Assembly: GCF_900637055.1 (NCBI RefSeq)
Contig: NZ_LR134338.1
Location: 1,032,501-1,096,500, forward strand
From: Brevibacillus brevis
Lineage (GTDB): Bacteria; Bacillota; Bacilli; Brevibacillales; Brevibacillaceae
DNA: 64,000 nt
Direction: 5' to 3'
The first letter of the stretch is position 1. Each line of letters starts with the position of its first letter. The notes under the pieces are model-generated. The model was not told the DNA's origin, ran no database searches, and was given only the letters and a program-made list of their open reading frames with translations. Shown here piece by piece: positions 25,030-33,960 of this stretch. A program made the translations under genes and the position numbers.

Positions 25030-26220
25030 ATGGGTACACCCAAAATCCTGATTCTTGGCGCTGGATACGGTGGTTTGCTCACAACGTTGCAGCTTCAGAA
25101 AAAGCTCAACTACAATGAGGCAGAAATCACCTTGGTCAACAAGCACAACTATCACTACATCACGACCTGGCTGCATGAGCCGGCTGCAGGTACAGCACCA
25201 GCGGATCACGCCCGCGTTAGTCTGGATGGCATTTTGAACAAGGACAAAGTCAACTTTGTCAAAGGAACGGTGCAAGCCATTCAGCCAGAGGAGCAGACCG
25301 TCACGCTCGAAAGTGGCGAGGTGCTGTCGTATGACTATCTCGTCATTGGATTGGGCAGCGAGCCAGAAACGTTCGGAATTGAGGGACTCAAGGAGCATGC
25401 CTTTAGCATTCGCAGCATCAATGCGGTCCGCAATATTCGTGAGCACATTGAGTACATGTTCTCCAAATTTAAAAATGAGCCGGATCGTACGGACTACCTC
25501 ACATTTGTTGTGGGTGGAGCTGGCTTTACAGGCATTGAGTTTTGTGGAGAGCTCGGCGATCGTCTGCCAGAGCTGTGCCGAGAATTTGATGTCGATCCAG
25601 AGCTGGTGAAAGTCTACTGCATTGAGGCAGCACCAACTGCATTGCCTGGCTTTGATCCTGAACTGATCCAATATGCAATCGATGTATTGGAGAGAAAAGG
25701 CATCGAGTTCAAGATTGGAACACCGATCAAGCAGTGCACCCCGGATGGCGTGCTGTTGGCTACCGGGGAAGAAATCAAATCGAAGACGGTTATCTGGGCA
25801 GCAGGTGTCCGCGGCAACAGCATCGTGGAAAAAGCAGGCTTCGAAGTCATGCGCGGTCGGGTCAAGGTAGATGAATACTTGCGCGCGCCTGGTCATGAGA
25901 ATGTTTTTGTCGTAGGAGATTGTGCCTTGATTTTCAACGAAGAAGGGCGTCCGTACCCGCCAACTGCGCAAATCGCAGTACAGGAAGGCGAGACGCTGGG
26001 GGAGAATCTGGCTGCCTTAATCCGTGGCGATCTGCCTCAAAAATTCATCCCGCATCTGCAAGGAACACTGGCCTCTCTTGGAAAAGGCGAGGGGATCGGG
26101 CAAGTTGGTTCGAAAAAGCTGTTCGGCAGCACAGCAGCCATGATGAAAAAAGCGAGCGACCTGCGCTACTTGTACAAAATTGGCGGCGTCGGTCTCGCCT
26201 TGAAGAAAGTAAAGTTGTAA
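25030..26220 (+). CDS. ndh: Type II NADH dehydrogenase
   Basis: A 396-residue NADH:menaquinone oxidoreductase on the inner membrane face. FAD motif LILGAGYGGLLTTLQL (residues 6-21), NADH motif FVVGGAGFTGIEFCGEL near 163, second FAD contact VFVVGDCALIF near 293, and the quinone-side AQIAVQEGETLGENL motif near 320. The C-terminal amphipathic end fits a monotopic enzyme. ATG 25030 with GGAAGGGA just upstream. In B. subtilis the gene at this place is yumB. Rex control is suggested by the palindrome at 24859. Confidence 0.9.
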   Translation: MGTPKILILGAGYGGLLTTLQLQKKLNYNEAEITLVNKHNYHYITTWLHEPAAGTAPADHARVSLDGILNKDKVNFVKGTVQAIQPEEQTVTLESGEVLSYDYLVIGLGSEPETFGIEGLKEHAFSIRSINAVRNIREHIEYMFSKFKNEPDRTDYLTFVVGGAGFTGIEFCGELGDRLPELCREFDVDPELVKVYCIEAAPTALPGFDPELIQYAIDVLERKGIEFKIGTPIKQCTPDGVLLATGEEIKSKTVIWAAGVRGNSIVEKAGFEVMRGRVKVDEYLRAPGHENVFVVGDCALIFNEEGRPYPPTAQIAVQEGETLGENLAALIRGDLPQKFIPHLQGTLASLGKGEGIGQVGSKKLFGSTAAMMKKASDLRYLYKIGGVGLALKKVKL

Positions 26221-26224
26221 AACG

Positions 26225-26476
26225 ATGCGTCACGCGAGCATTCAAGTCCGGGGGCTCATGGTCCGCGAAGAGATGGATCGGTACAACGCTATGATGGAAG
26301 TGGGCCTTTACCTGGAGGAACAGGGGCGACACGATTTGGCATGGCATGTACAGCGTGAAGTAGATATTCTCATCCTGCCTGCCATCGAACGGCTCAAAGA
26401 AAAGGGCCGCGAAAGGGATCGGGAAAATCTGCGATACATGATTGATAATGGGCTCCTGGATGACGAGGATGATTGA
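26225..26476 (+). CDS. Small acidic helical protein
   Basis: An 83-residue hydrophilic protein, mostly helical, ending in LLDDEDD. Not recognised. It begins 4 nt after ndh with no good ribosome site, so it may be translated by coupling; a start at the Met of MVREEMDR (26258) is also possible. It ends before a strong terminator and therefore shares the ndh transcript. Confidence 0.6.
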   Translation: MRHASIQVRGLMVREEMDRYNAMMEVGLYLEEQGRHDLAWHVQREVDILILPAIERLKEKGRERDRENLRYMIDNGLLDDEDD

Positions 26477-26481
26477 TAGGT

Positions 26482-26512
26482 ACCCCCGGCGAAGAAGAGC
26501 CGGGGGTTTCGT
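26482..26512 (+). terminator. Intrinsic terminator of the ndh operon
   Basis: ACCCCCGGC / GCCGGGGGT, 9 bp, then TTCGTTT. Confidence 0.85.
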
Positions 26513-26541
26513 TTAGCTAGGACATGGAAGGAGCGAGCTGG

Positions 26542-27018
26542 ATGCGCGAAGGGAAGGTTTGGCTAGGCGCCTGCGGGATCGTCATTCGCGGGCAAGAAGC
26601 ATTGGTTGTCAAAAAAACGTACAGCGGATTAAAAGGGCAATGGTCGTTTCCTGCGGGATTCGTGCAGGAGGGTGAGACTGTAGATGAAGCAGCAGTGCGT
26701 GAGGTACTGGAAGAAACGGGTGTCGAGGCAGTCGTACGACAAGTAGCGGGAATCCGTTCAGGAGTCATCCGAGAGTCCATTAGCGACAATATGGTCGTTT
26801 TTTGGATGGATTACATAGGGGGAGAACCGCGTCCACAGGAAGGTGAGATCGCGGAGGCGAGATTTATGCCGATACAAGAGTTGCTTCATGACCCGTTGTC
26901 TTCGACATATTTGAAAATCATATTGCCGGACTATATCAGGCGGGAGCAGGGAATGACAGGTCAATCGTTTGATATCGACCCCGTTTTTCAATACACTTCC
27001 TATAAAATCTTTAAGTAA
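26542..27018 (+). CDS. Nudix hydrolase
   Basis: A 158-residue Nudix enzyme. The complete box is GFVQEGETVDEAAVREVLEE followed by TGV (residues 43-65). The WLGACGIVIRGQEALVVKKT strand precedes it. GAAGGAG lies 8 nt from ATG 26542; an earlier in-frame ATG at 26524 has no site. Substrate unknown. Monocistron between two terminators. Confidence 0.87.
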   Translation: MREGKVWLGACGIVIRGQEALVVKKTYSGLKGQWSFPAGFVQEGETVDEAAVREVLEETGVEAVVRQVAGIRSGVIRESISDNMVVFWMDYIGGEPRPQEGEIAEARFMPIQELLHDPLSSTYLKIILPDYIRREQGMTGQSFDIDPVFQYTSYKIFK

Positions 27019-27041
27019 TCCTGCGAATAAGCTAGATAAAC

Positions 27042-27073
27042 TGCAATGTCTCCGCTTACATTGCGGTTTTTTT
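27042..27073 (+). terminator. Intrinsic terminator
   Basis: GCAATGT / ACATTGC followed by GG and seven T. Confidence 0.85.
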
Positions 27074-27199
27074 ATTGATTTTTCGCGATGAAATACATTG
27101 TGAACCAAGGGAAGTTTCTGATATAGTTAGATACATCAAAATAATCTGAAAATACATGCAATTAATTCTCGCGCATGTATGCCGAAAGGGGAGCTCAAC

Positions 27200-27343
27200 A
27201 TGAGACAAAAACAAGAACAGTGCCCGTACTGCCATGGCCAAGGGTATTTCCAACTGCTCCTGGGGGGCTCGGAGAATTGCCCTAACTGTGATGGAGCAGG
27301 TACACAGGAAGCTCAGAAGGAAGCTGTTTCTTCTCATCAATAA
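27200..27343 (+). CDS. yuiA: YuiA family zinc-finger-like small protein
   Basis: A 47-residue protein, the size of B. subtilis YuiA, with two C-x2-C-x-G-x-G knuckles of the DnaJ type: CPYCHGQGYFQLLLGG and CPNCDGAGT. It should bind one zinc. AAAGGGGAG lies about 9 nt from ATG. The order ndh/yumB - yuiA - yuiB - yuiC is that of B. subtilis. Function unknown. Confidence 0.85.
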   Translation: MRQKQEQCPYCHGQGYFQLLLGGSENCPNCDGAGTQEAQKEAVSSHQ

Positions 27344-27362
27344 TGATTAGGGAACCTCGCAT

Positions 27363-27400
27363 AGAAAACCGTCGAAGCGAATGCATCGGCGGTTTTTTCT
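27363..27400 (+). terminator. Terminator after yuiA
   Basis: AAAACCG(TCGA) pairs with (TCGG)CGGTTTT, followed by more T. Confidence 0.7.
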
Positions 27401-27555
27401 GTCAGGCATGCATGCATACACATACAATAGGCTTCTCTTATTGACCGATCCCTCGCCTTTTTGCTACACTTAATACCGAAAATAGCCCGTCTTTCCTGTA
27501 TTTGCATAAAGAAGTGGCAAAAGGTGGACAAGGTGGCAGGAGGTCTTTTTCGTCG

Positions 27556-27816
27556 ATGAACTTGATGCAATTTATGGTATCCATTGTTCTGTTCTCCGTG
27601 CTAGGGTTTGGCATTGGGTTTATTTTAAACATGATTTTGAAAACGACATGGTTTCCTGTTGTGATCGGCGTCGGTGTAGTTGTAGGTGCACTTGTCTATC
27701 AACAAATCGTTCCGGGAATTTGGGATGCGCTCATTCTGGGCTGCGGCATGGCAGGTACAGTAGCGAGTGGCTGGACCATTCAAACGCTTCGCAAAAAAGG
27801 ATATCGGATGTTTTAA
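27556..27816 (+). CDS. yuiB: YuiB family membrane protein
   Basis: An 86-residue protein with two to three hydrophobic segments: FMVSIVLFSVLGFGIGFIL, PVVIGVGVVVGALVY and ALILGCGMAGTVASGW. It matches YuiB, of unknown function. The start ATG 27556 has AGGAGG 12 nt upstream, somewhat far; a longer frame from TTG 27502 is possible but its N-terminal sequence is not membrane-like. Confidence 0.75.
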   Translation: MNLMQFMVSIVLFSVLGFGIGFILNMILKTTWFPVVIGVGVVVGALVYQQIVPGIWDALILGCGMAGTVASGWTIQTLRKKGYRMF

Positions 27817-27829
27817 CAACAAGTACAAG

Positions 27830-27857
27830 CAGGCCTTTGTTTCAGGCCTGTTTTTCT
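27830..27857 (+). terminator. Terminator after yuiB
   Basis: CAGGCCT / AGGCCTG with five T. Confidence 0.82.
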
Positions 27858-27976
27858 TTTGGCATTTTATTGGAAAAACGTGCAACTGACTGAATATTTC
27901 TGTAATCAACCAAAATTTGTGTATACTTTCCTCCTCGTCGGGACATGACTAGAAACGAGAGGAGGTTTAACAAGAA

Positions 27977-28612
27977 ATGAATGGGAAGCAGTTCGTAAGT
28001 ATCGTCGCGCTGTTCATCCTGGTCTTGACGGCCTTCGCAAGCGATGGATACAGCTATAATGTTGTGGGAGACCACGGTGTCTCATCCACTTTTGGAATCA
28101 AGGAAACGAAAGAGGGGCAACATGTCGTCAAAAAACGGACGGTATCTGCCAGTTCTCTTACTCAAGTGATTGATAAAGCGGATGTATTTCACGATCAATA
28201 TCCAAAAGTACGTGTAGTAGCGACAGGCTACTATGCCGGATACGAGTCGACGGGCAAAAATCCATCTCACCCGTCCTATGGCATTACATATTCAGGGGTA
28301 AAAGTACGTAGAGACGACTATTCCACGATTGCAGCTGATCTGCGCGTTTTCCCGCTGGGGACTATTTTGTACATTCCCGGTTATGGATATGGCGTCGTAG
28401 CTGACAAGGGTGGAGCGATTCGCGGCCATAAGATTGACCTGTATTTCGAGACTAAGCAGGACGTATTCTCGCAATGGGGGAAAAAATCAGTGGACGTGTA
28501 TATCGTAAAAAAAGGCGAAGGCAAAGTAACGGAAGCTTTTCTGAATAGCTTGAACGAAAAAGGAATCGCAGCGATGGCGGAACCCGTCAGCGGCAAACAA
28601 CAAACTGAATAG
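27977..28612 (+). CDS. yuiC: YuiC, exported 3D-domain protein
   Basis: A 211-residue exported protein with an N-terminal hydrophobic segment (residues 7-22) and a C-terminal 3D (Asp-Asp-Asp) domain of the MltA/RpfB fold. The three acids are in [24 protein letters not shown] and HKIDLYF. Such domains are lytic transglycosylases acting on peptidoglycan; B. subtilis YuiC is a stationary-phase survival (Sps)-type enzyme. GAGAGGAGG precedes ATG. Confidence 0.85.
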   Translation: MNGKQFVSIVALFILVLTAFASDGYSYNVVGDHGVSSTFGIKETKEGQHVVKKRTVSASSLTQVIDKADVFHDQYPKVRVVATGYYAGYESTGKNPSHPSYGITYSGVKVRRDDYSTIAADLRVFPLGTILYIPGYGYGVVADKGGAIRGHKIDLYFETKQDVFSQWGKKSVDVYIVKKGEGKVTEAFLNSLNEKGIAAMAEPVSGKQQTE

Positions 28613-28675
28613 CAACTAACGAAAACGAATGGATGCCACATCGGTGGCATGAAAGAAAAAAAGAAAAAAAGAAAA

Positions 28676-28709
28676 AACGTTCAAGGCACAGGCTTTGAAC
28701 GTTTTTTGT
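28676..28709. terminator. Bidirectional terminator
   Basis: AAAAACGTTCAAGGC / GCTTTGAACGTTTTT between convergent genes. Confidence 0.85.
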
Positions 28710-28710
28710 G

Positions 28711-29481
28711 TCATTTTGTATGAATCAAATCAACCAGCTTCTCCAGTCCTTCCAAAATGCGAGGAGAAGGGCGGCAATAGAGGCCTTCTTCCAACAAGTG
28801 GACCTGATTGTTTCGAATCGCGGTCATGTTCATCCACTCTGGTCGGCTTGTAATCATGTCAGGCTTGATTCGCTTCAGTTCAATTCCGCACCAGACGATG
28901 AAAATATGATCCGGATTGCGTTCCATGACCATTTCCCGCGTGGCCTTGACGTTCGCGACAGGATAGTCTGCAAAAATATTGGTGGCACCCGCAATCTCAC
29001 TTACATCGGTCAGCCAATTTTCCTGACCAGGTGTGTAGATGGGATTCGGCCACCATTCCCAGTACAGCTTCGGGCGTTGAACGTACTTCGCTGCTTTTTG
29101 TCGGATGCTTTCAATGGTTTCGTCAAATTGGACCGCAAGCTGCTCGGCTTGCCTCTGTGTTCCTGTCGCCTCACCGACGAGTCGGATGTCATGAGCAATT
29201 TCCCCGATTCGGGAAGGGTTCAGGACGATATGAGGAATGTCTCTGTCGCGCAGAGCTTCTATATTTTTCTCCATGCCAGGAACAGAGAGCGACGCTACGA
29301 CCAGATCCGGTTGGAGGGCAGCGACCAGGTCCATATCAATTGTTAAATCGGGCCCAACTCGGGGGAGATGCTGCCACTCCAGCGGCCAGTCAGAGTGATC
29401 ATCCAAACCGACGACATGCTCATGCAAGCCTAAATAATACAGGATTTCGGTATTGCTGGGGCAGATGGAAACAATGCGCAT
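28711..29481 (-). CDS. Cobalamin/siderophore-binding-like protein without signal peptide
   Basis: A 256-residue helical-backbone metal receptor of the BtuF/TroA fold. Family marks: IVSICPSNTEILYYLG at the start, VVGLDDHSDWP, LQPDLVVAS, YWEWWPNPIYTPG. It has no signal peptide or lipobox and no ABC transporter gene beside it, so it is probably cytoplasmic and not a transport receptor in the usual sense. It forms a minus-strand pair with yuiD, 12 nt apart. Confidence 0.78.
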   Translation of the reverse strand: MRIVSICPSNTEILYYLGLHEHVVGLDDHSDWPLEWQHLPRVGPDLTIDMDLVAALQPDLVVASLSVPGMEKNIEALRDRDIPHIVLNPSRIGEIAHDIRLVGEATGTQRQAEQLAVQFDETIESIRQKAAKYVQRPKLYWEWWPNPIYTPGQENWLTDVSEIAGATNIFADYPVANVKATREMVMERNPDHIFIVWCGIELKRIKPDMITSRPEWMNMTAIRNNQVHLLEEGLYCRPSPRILEGLEKLVDLIHTK

Positions 29482-29493
29482 GGGAGCCCTCCT

Positions 29494-29970
29494 TTAAAAA
29501 AACGGATGGAGCAATAACGCAATCATCACGCCTAACCAACCGCCGATCAATACCTCGATGGGTTGATGACCGAGCAGTTCTTTCAGTTTTTTCGCTTTTT
29601 CCTGGTTAGGGCGTACTTTTAACGATTTCATTCCTTCTAGCAGGTGGTTGAATTCATCGACCAGCTTATTTAAGACAACGGCTTGCATACCGGCATGGCG
29701 GCGGACACCTGCGGCATCAAACATCACGATTACACCGAGAATGGCGGAAATAGCGAACATGTTGCTGCCAAAGCCCTCGCGCAGTCCCACGGCTGTGGAT
29801 AGTGCTGTCACGGCAGAAGAGTGAGAGCTGGGCATACCGCCTGTACTCATGAGCAGTGACCATTGCCACGTTTTCGTTGCAAAAAAATGGAGGGGAATTT
29901 TAACAAATTGGGCGATCCCTATGGCTAGCAGTGCTGCCCATAAGGGGAAGTTTTCAAAAAAATCCGCCAC
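29494..29970 (-). CDS. yuiD: Divergent PAP2-family membrane protein YuiD
   Basis: A 158-residue membrane protein of the divergent PAP2 (acid phosphatase/vanadium haloperoxidase-related) family. Motifs: GGMPSSHSSAVTALSTAVG (residues 44-62) and FDAAGVRRHAGMQA. Hydrophobic segments lie at 10-28, 72-86 and 138-155. Probable lipid-phosphate chemistry. GTG start with AAAGGA at about 11 nt, a weak arrangement. Confidence 0.83.
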   Translation of the reverse strand: MADFFENFPLWAALLAIGIAQFVKIPLHFFATKTWQWSLLMSTGGMPSSHSSAVTALSTAVGLREGFGSNMFAISAILGVIVMFDAAGVRRHAGMQAVVLNKLVDEFNHLLEGMKSLKVRPNQEKAKKLKELLGHQPIEVLIGGWLGVMIALLLHPFF

Positions 29971-30123
29971 GGAAAATCCATTCCTTTCTACTGTGCGCTT
30001 ATCTCTAGGATTATTGTAACAGAAGGGCGTTGTCTTAATCCGTGAAGTTTTTGTTTGGATGTAAAGTCACTGCCAATCTGTGTTACCATGAAGACGGAAG
30101 GTTCGAAACGGAGGCATGCATCC

Positions 30124-30498
30124 ATGGGGTATCCCGAGCAGTATTTACAGTTCATTGAAAAATTCAATGATGGAGAATACTACGAATGCCACGATCTGTT
30201 GGAAGACATCTGGATGGAAGATAAGTCAGACAAGTTTTTGCAAGGATTGCTGCAATTGTCAGTCGGACTGTATCACCAAGAGTACGGCAATATAAAAGGT
30301 GCTCGCTGGATGTTAGGCAATGCACGAAAGTATTTGACCCGTTACCAGCCAGTTCATTGGGGACTGGACGTAACAAGAGTTCTTCGTTACATAGATGAAT
30401 GCGAGAAATTGTTGCCGGAAAAGGATGTCATTTCTTATACAGAGGCAAAAGCCATGACGTTTCCACCCTTGCGCTTATATGTCGACACATCATGTTAA
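30124..30498 (+). CDS. DUF309 family protein
   Basis: A 124-residue helical protein of the DUF309 family, recognised by FNDGEYYECHDLLEDIWM and LLQLSVGLYHQEYGN. The conserved E-x2-H-E-like residues suggest a metal or ligand site; function unknown. CGGAGG lies 8 nt from ATG 30124. It is 49 nt upstream of the aminopeptidase gene. Confidence 0.8.
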   Translation: MGYPEQYLQFIEKFNDGEYYECHDLLEDIWMEDKSDKFLQGLLQLSVGLYHQEYGNIKGARWMLGNARKYLTRYQPVHWGLDVTRVLRYIDECEKLLPEKDVISYTEAKAMTFPPLRLYVDTSC

Positions 30499-30547
30499 AC
30501 AAATGTGCCCATATAGTATCCTACCACACAGAAAGAGGGAAGAGTAT

Positions 30548-32044
30548 ATGAAAGTAGCAGTAGAAAAACGCATACAGCTTGTGAATATCGCGTGTGATGA
30601 ACTGATTGTCCCACTATGGAAGGGTGAGGAGATTTCTCAAGTATACCCGGAATTGGACGAAGCTTTTGGAGGCAGTCTGAGTGGCTTGCAGCAGGACAAG
30701 GAAATTACGGGTGAGGCGAAGGAAATTACGGTTGTCCACGGAATGAACAGCGTAGCTGCGAAAAAACTGTTGATCGTCGGGATGGGTGAACCAGGCAAAT
30801 TTGATTTCGTCACAGCCCGAAATGCATGGGGACGTGCAGCCAAAACAGTTGTGGGAAAAGGCAACGGCAAAACAGTGGTTGTTGATTTGCCAACAACAGA
30901 GCATCTGAGTGCTGACCGTCTGGCGCAGGCAGTAACGGAAGCCTTTGGACTTGCCGAATATAACTACGAGGGCTACCGTCAAAAGGCAAAGCGTGAGTTT
31001 GACCCAATTGCGACGGTGCAAATTTTGTCAGCAGATGCCGATGCTTCGTTGGTACAGGCAGGTGTTGCACGTGGTTCGGCGCTCGTATCCGGGACGAATC
31101 TGGCACGCACGCTCGTCAATGAACCAGCTAACTACTTGACTCCACGCGCATTGAAGGATGCGATGGTCGAGGTAGCAGAGCGCTATGGCATGACTGTGGA
31201 AGTAATGGAAAAAGCGAAGCTGGAAGAGCTGGGGATGGGCGGAGTACTCTCTGTAGCGAAAGGCAGCGAGCTTGAGCCTTATGTCGTGGTAGTCAAATAT
31301 CAAGGAAGAGACACGTGGGACGATGTCATCGGCTTGATCGGGAAAGGCGTGACGTTTGATACAGGTGGAATTTCCATCAAGCCAGTAGCTGGCATGGAAG
31401 ACATGAAGTCGGACATGGGTGGAGCGGCTGCGATGATCGGCGCATTGGAGGCACTGGGGCAAATCAAACCGAAAGTAAACGTACTCGCTGTCGTCGGTAC
31501 CGTGGAAAACATGCCATCCGGAACAGCATTCCGTCCAGGCGATGTCATCACGACCATGAGCGGCAAAACGGTGGAGATTATTACGACAGACGCAGAAGGT
31601 CGCCTCGTCCTGGCTGATTGCATCACCTATGCAAAAGAGCAAGGTGTGTCTTGCCTGGTGGATGCCGCTACCTTGACAGGTGGTATCGTGGTCGCGCTCG
31701 GTCATTTCTGCTCCGGTGCGATGACCAACGACAAAGCACTGATGGATGAGCTAATGAATGCAGCAGATGTCGCAGGCGAGCGCTTGTGGCAGCTCCCTAC
31801 CTTTGAGGAGTATCGCAGCCTGAACAAGAGCCGCTTTGCCGATTTGAAAAACTCGGGTGGACGTTATGGCCACGGCATCATCGGCGGTGTTTTCCTGCAA
31901 GAATTCGTTGGCGACACACCTTGGGTACATCTGGACATCGCGGGTACGGCATACACAGCAAGTGCTGGCGACATGCAACCAGCGGGCGGTACCGGAGCAA
32001 TGACGCGCACGATTGTTGAGTTTGTTTCCAGCCGTAGTGAATAA
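30548..32044 (+). CDS. Leucyl aminopeptidase, family M17
   Basis: A 498-residue cytosolic dizinc aminopeptidase (YuiE/PepA). The M17 signature ITTDAEGRL is present near residue 340, with metal and catalytic residues in GKGVTFDTGGISIKP, KSDMGGAA and DAATLTGG. The N-terminal macro-like domain and the C-terminal catalytic domain are complete. AGAGGGA precedes ATG 30548. It is the third gene from the right end of the chromosomal yui block. Confidence 0.9.
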   Translation: MKVAVEKRIQLVNIACDELIVPLWKGEEISQVYPELDEAFGGSLSGLQQDKEITGEAKEITVVHGMNSVAAKKLLIVGMGEPGKFDFVTARNAWGRAAKTVVGKGNGKTVVVDLPTTEHLSADRLAQAVTEAFGLAEYNYEGYRQKAKREFDPIATVQILSADADASLVQAGVARGSALVSGTNLARTLVNEPANYLTPRALKDAMVEVAERYGMTVEVMEKAKLEELGMGGVLSVAKGSELEPYVVVVKYQGRDTWDDVIGLIGKGVTFDTGGISIKPVAGMEDMKSDMGGAAAMIGALEALGQIKPKVNVLAVVGTVENMPSGTAFRPGDVITTMSGKTVEIITTDAEGRLVLADCITYAKEQGVSCLVDAATLTGGIVVALGHFCSGAMTNDKALMDELMNAADVAGERLWQLPTFEEYRSLNKSRFADLKNSGGRYGHGIIGGVFLQEFVGDTPWVHLDIAGTAYTASAGDMQPAGGTGAMTRTIVEFVSSRSE

Positions 32045-32091
32045 GAGGTAGTTCCATATCTCATTTCAATATAAAAGAGGAGTGTTTTCAC

Positions 32092-32523
32092 ATGGCACAA
32101 AATCCAAGCAACGAAGCACGTCGTCAACTGCTGGAGGATGCAAAAACGATCGCAGTAGTGGGTCTGTCCAACAAGCCGGACCGCACCAGCTATATGGTAT
32201 CGCAAGCTATGCAGAACGTGGGCTACAAGATCATCCCGGTCAATCCTGTCATCGCGGGTGAAACGGTTTTGGGTGAAAAAGTGCTTGCCAGTCTGTCTGA
32301 GATCGATCAACCAGTCGACATCGTCGATGTGTTCCGCCGAAGCGAAGACATGATGCCTGTTGCAGAGGATGCATTGAAAATGCAGAACAAGCCAAAAGTG
32401 TTCTGGATGCAACAAGGCATTGCCAATGAAGAAGCGGCTAAACTGGTTGCAGATCAAGGCATCGAGGTTGTGCAGGACATGTGCATCAAGGTAGATCACG
32501 CCCTTTTGCGGGTTGGAAAATAA
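32092..32523 (+). CDS. CoA-binding domain protein (YneT/YccU type)
   Basis: A 143-residue single CoA-binding Rossmann domain: TIAVVGLSNKPDRTSY at residues 18-33, VNPVIAG, VDIVDVFRRSEDM, and FWMQQGIANEEA at the C-terminal half. Ligand and role unknown. AGAGGAG lies upstream. It lies 47 nt after the aminopeptidase. Confidence 0.85.
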   Translation: MAQNPSNEARRQLLEDAKTIAVVGLSNKPDRTSYMVSQAMQNVGYKIIPVNPVIAGETVLGEKVLASLSEIDQPVDIVDVFRRSEDMMPVAEDALKMQNKPKVFWMQQGIANEEAAKLVADQGIEVVQDMCIKVDHALLRVGK

Positions 32524-32559
32524 TCGAGAACACTGATCAGCGAGGGGAGTGGAACCAAC

Positions 32560-33156
32560 ATGTTTATCAATCCATCAACAGACACCAAACGCGACCGTAT
32601 TCCCCCTAATCAGAAGCAGACGACAGGTTTTCCTGTCCTGCACTACGGGGAGGTTCCTGAATATACAGACCTGTCCACCGAGTGGAGCTTTCGTCTTTTC
32701 GGTCTCGTCGAAGAGGAAGTTGCATTGACCTATGAGCAAATGATGGCTCTGCCAAAAGGCGGCACGACCAATGATATTCACTGCGTTACAGGGTGGAGCA
32801 AGCTGGACAATGAATGGGAAGGCATTCCGGTGGAGGAAGTTCTGAAGCTGGTAAAGGTGAAGCCGGAAGCGAAGTACGTCATGCTGCACGCTGAGCACGG
32901 ATGGACGGTGAACATTCCGCTTGTCGACTTCATGAAAAACGGCAATCTGTTCGCTACGAAACATAACGGCGAGGATTTGACCCCTGAGCACGGCTGGCCG
33001 CTGCGCTTTGTCATCCCGCATCTCTACTTCTGGAAAAGCGCCAAGTGGGTACGTGGGATTGAGTTTATGGAGAAAGACAAACAAGGGTTTTGGGAGAAGA
33101 ACGGGTACAATATGTACGGTGATCCTTGGAAAGAGCAGAGGTTTGCTTGGGATTGA
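32560..33156 (+). CDS. yuiH: Sulfite oxidase-like molybdopterin protein YuiH
   Basis: A 198-residue single-domain member of the sulfite oxidase molybdopterin fold. The cofactor Cys is in IHCVTGWSKL (residue 70 region), followed by HAEHGWTVNIPL, GWPLRFVIPHLYFWKSAKWV. No signal peptide and no dimerisation domain. AGCGAGGGGAG precedes ATG. The last 47 bp, including the stop, are repeated at 53498-53544, so the gene end is the apparent attachment site of the accessory element. Confidence 0.87.
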   Translation: MFINPSTDTKRDRIPPNQKQTTGFPVLHYGEVPEYTDLSTEWSFRLFGLVEEEVALTYEQMMALPKGGTTNDIHCVTGWSKLDNEWEGIPVEEVLKLVKVKPEAKYVMLHAEHGWTVNIPLVDFMKNGNLFATKHNGEDLTPEHGWPLRFVIPHLYFWKSAKWVRGIEFMEKDKQGFWEKNGYNMYGDPWKEQRFAWD

Positions 33157-33158
33157 TT
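33112..33158. repeat. Left attachment-like repeat (attL) in the yuiH 3' end
   Basis: A 47-bp direct repeat running from an ATG in the yuiH end through its stop codon; the copy at 53498-53544 differs at two positions (33125 and 33137 here). Such repeats of a gene's 3' end are the usual scar of a site-specific integration that restores the target gene. Confidence 0.75.
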
Positions 33159-33165
33159 GGGAGAA

Positions 33166-33195
33166 AAAAGAGGCGGGAAACCGCCTCTTTTTTCG
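33166..33195. terminator. Terminator after yuiH
   Basis: AAAAAAGAGGCGG / CCGCCTCTTTTTT. A similar but not identical hairpin (AATGAAGAGGCGG) follows the right repeat at 53548. Confidence 0.85.
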
Positions 33196-33405
33196 TTTCA
33201 AATGAAATAATTTTGCATGCTACTCTTCGACCAGGACCACCAACAGCTTCACCATATGTATCTACTTCAATTCTGGAGAATACAGTTTGCATAATTACTT
33301 TCTTGTGGTCAAGCTCAAGATGTGGCCAGTTTTCCTTTATGCTCTGTGCAAATGTCATGACATCTTGTTTTGAAAGCTTATGTATCGTTTTTTCCATAGA
33401 TGTTT
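33196..33405 (-). pseudogene. C-terminal piece of a large serine recombinase
   Basis: The minus strand encodes MEKTIHKLSKQDVMTFAQSI...SRIEVDTYGEAVGG...KIISFETK, the helical and C-terminal tail of a large serine recombinase. It lacks its own stop and runs into the terminator next to the left attachment repeat. The first 35 codons repeat those at the end of the recombinase piece at 40455-41177, so the two pieces are halves of one gene parted by about 7 kb. Confidence 0.75.
33298..33402. repeat. 105-bp direct repeat, left copy
   Basis: Identical to 40455-40559 except for one base (T at 33388, C at 40545). It lies inside recombinase coding sequence in both places and brackets the lysis-gene segment. 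Confidence 0.92.
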
Positions 33406-33605
33406 TCATGGGGGAGCTGCTGGGCTGGCTCCTTTTTCCGATGATCTGGGTTAACTTTGGATAGCAGACGTAGAGAAACAGTTGGCTTACGATAAAGTTG
33501 CCCATTGTAAAAAACTTCTTATTCGTTGATGGAACGCCGTGTGCGATGAAAGTCGTCCGCACGGTGTAGGCTCGAACGAAAATCCTCAGAAAGAGAAGGG
33601 TATAA

Positions 33606-33887
33606 GTCGAGAATAGCGTTGTACCAATTTCAGATTTGAAGGTGAATGGAGCATCCCCATCAGCTGTTGTCCTTGGATTCAGTAAAGCTGAAGGTGCGAC
33701 TAGCGTCGTTTTGATGCAGTCAATTGACGGTGGAAATAACTGGTCACCAACAAATTTATATTTAGAAAAAAACTCAACAATTGCGATGGTTTTTGGTTTA
33801 TCACAAGGTACGACATACCATTTTAAACTGATTGTTACAGGTGGTAGTAGAGCTGGGGAATCGAATGTCACTTCTGTTACCTTATAG
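33606..33887 (+). pseudogene. C-terminal fragment of a phage tail-type protein with an FN3-like domain
   Basis: About 93 codons remain after an in-frame stop at 33603. The fragment (VLGFSKAEGATSVVLMQS, FGLSQGTTYHFKLIVTGG) has the beta-sandwich look of fibronectin type III or receptor-binding modules at the end of tail fibres. It ends just before two hairpins and the holin gene, the usual place for the last tail gene. Just upstream (33465-33570) another short tail-protein remnant in a different frame can be read. Confidence 0.55.
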
Positions 33888-33899
33888 CGTTTAACCATC

Positions 33900-33932
33900 A
33901 ACTGCCCTCGGGATAACCCGGGGGAGTTTTTT
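33900..33932 (+). terminator. Terminator after the tail-protein fragment
   Basis: CCCTCGGG / CCCGGGGG hairpin followed by AGTTTTTT. Confidence 0.75.
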
Positions 33933-33960
33933 ATCATCAAGACTGTGAACCTGCCTCGAA

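Noticed and set aside
24871..25971. 366-codon minus-strand frame
   Set aside because: Shadow of ndh; mccB and hcp show the same kind of artefact.
33065..33940. 291-codon minus-strand frame across the left element boundary
   Set aside because: It joins tail-gene antisense, recombinase tail and yuiH antisense; only the recombinase part is real coding sequence.
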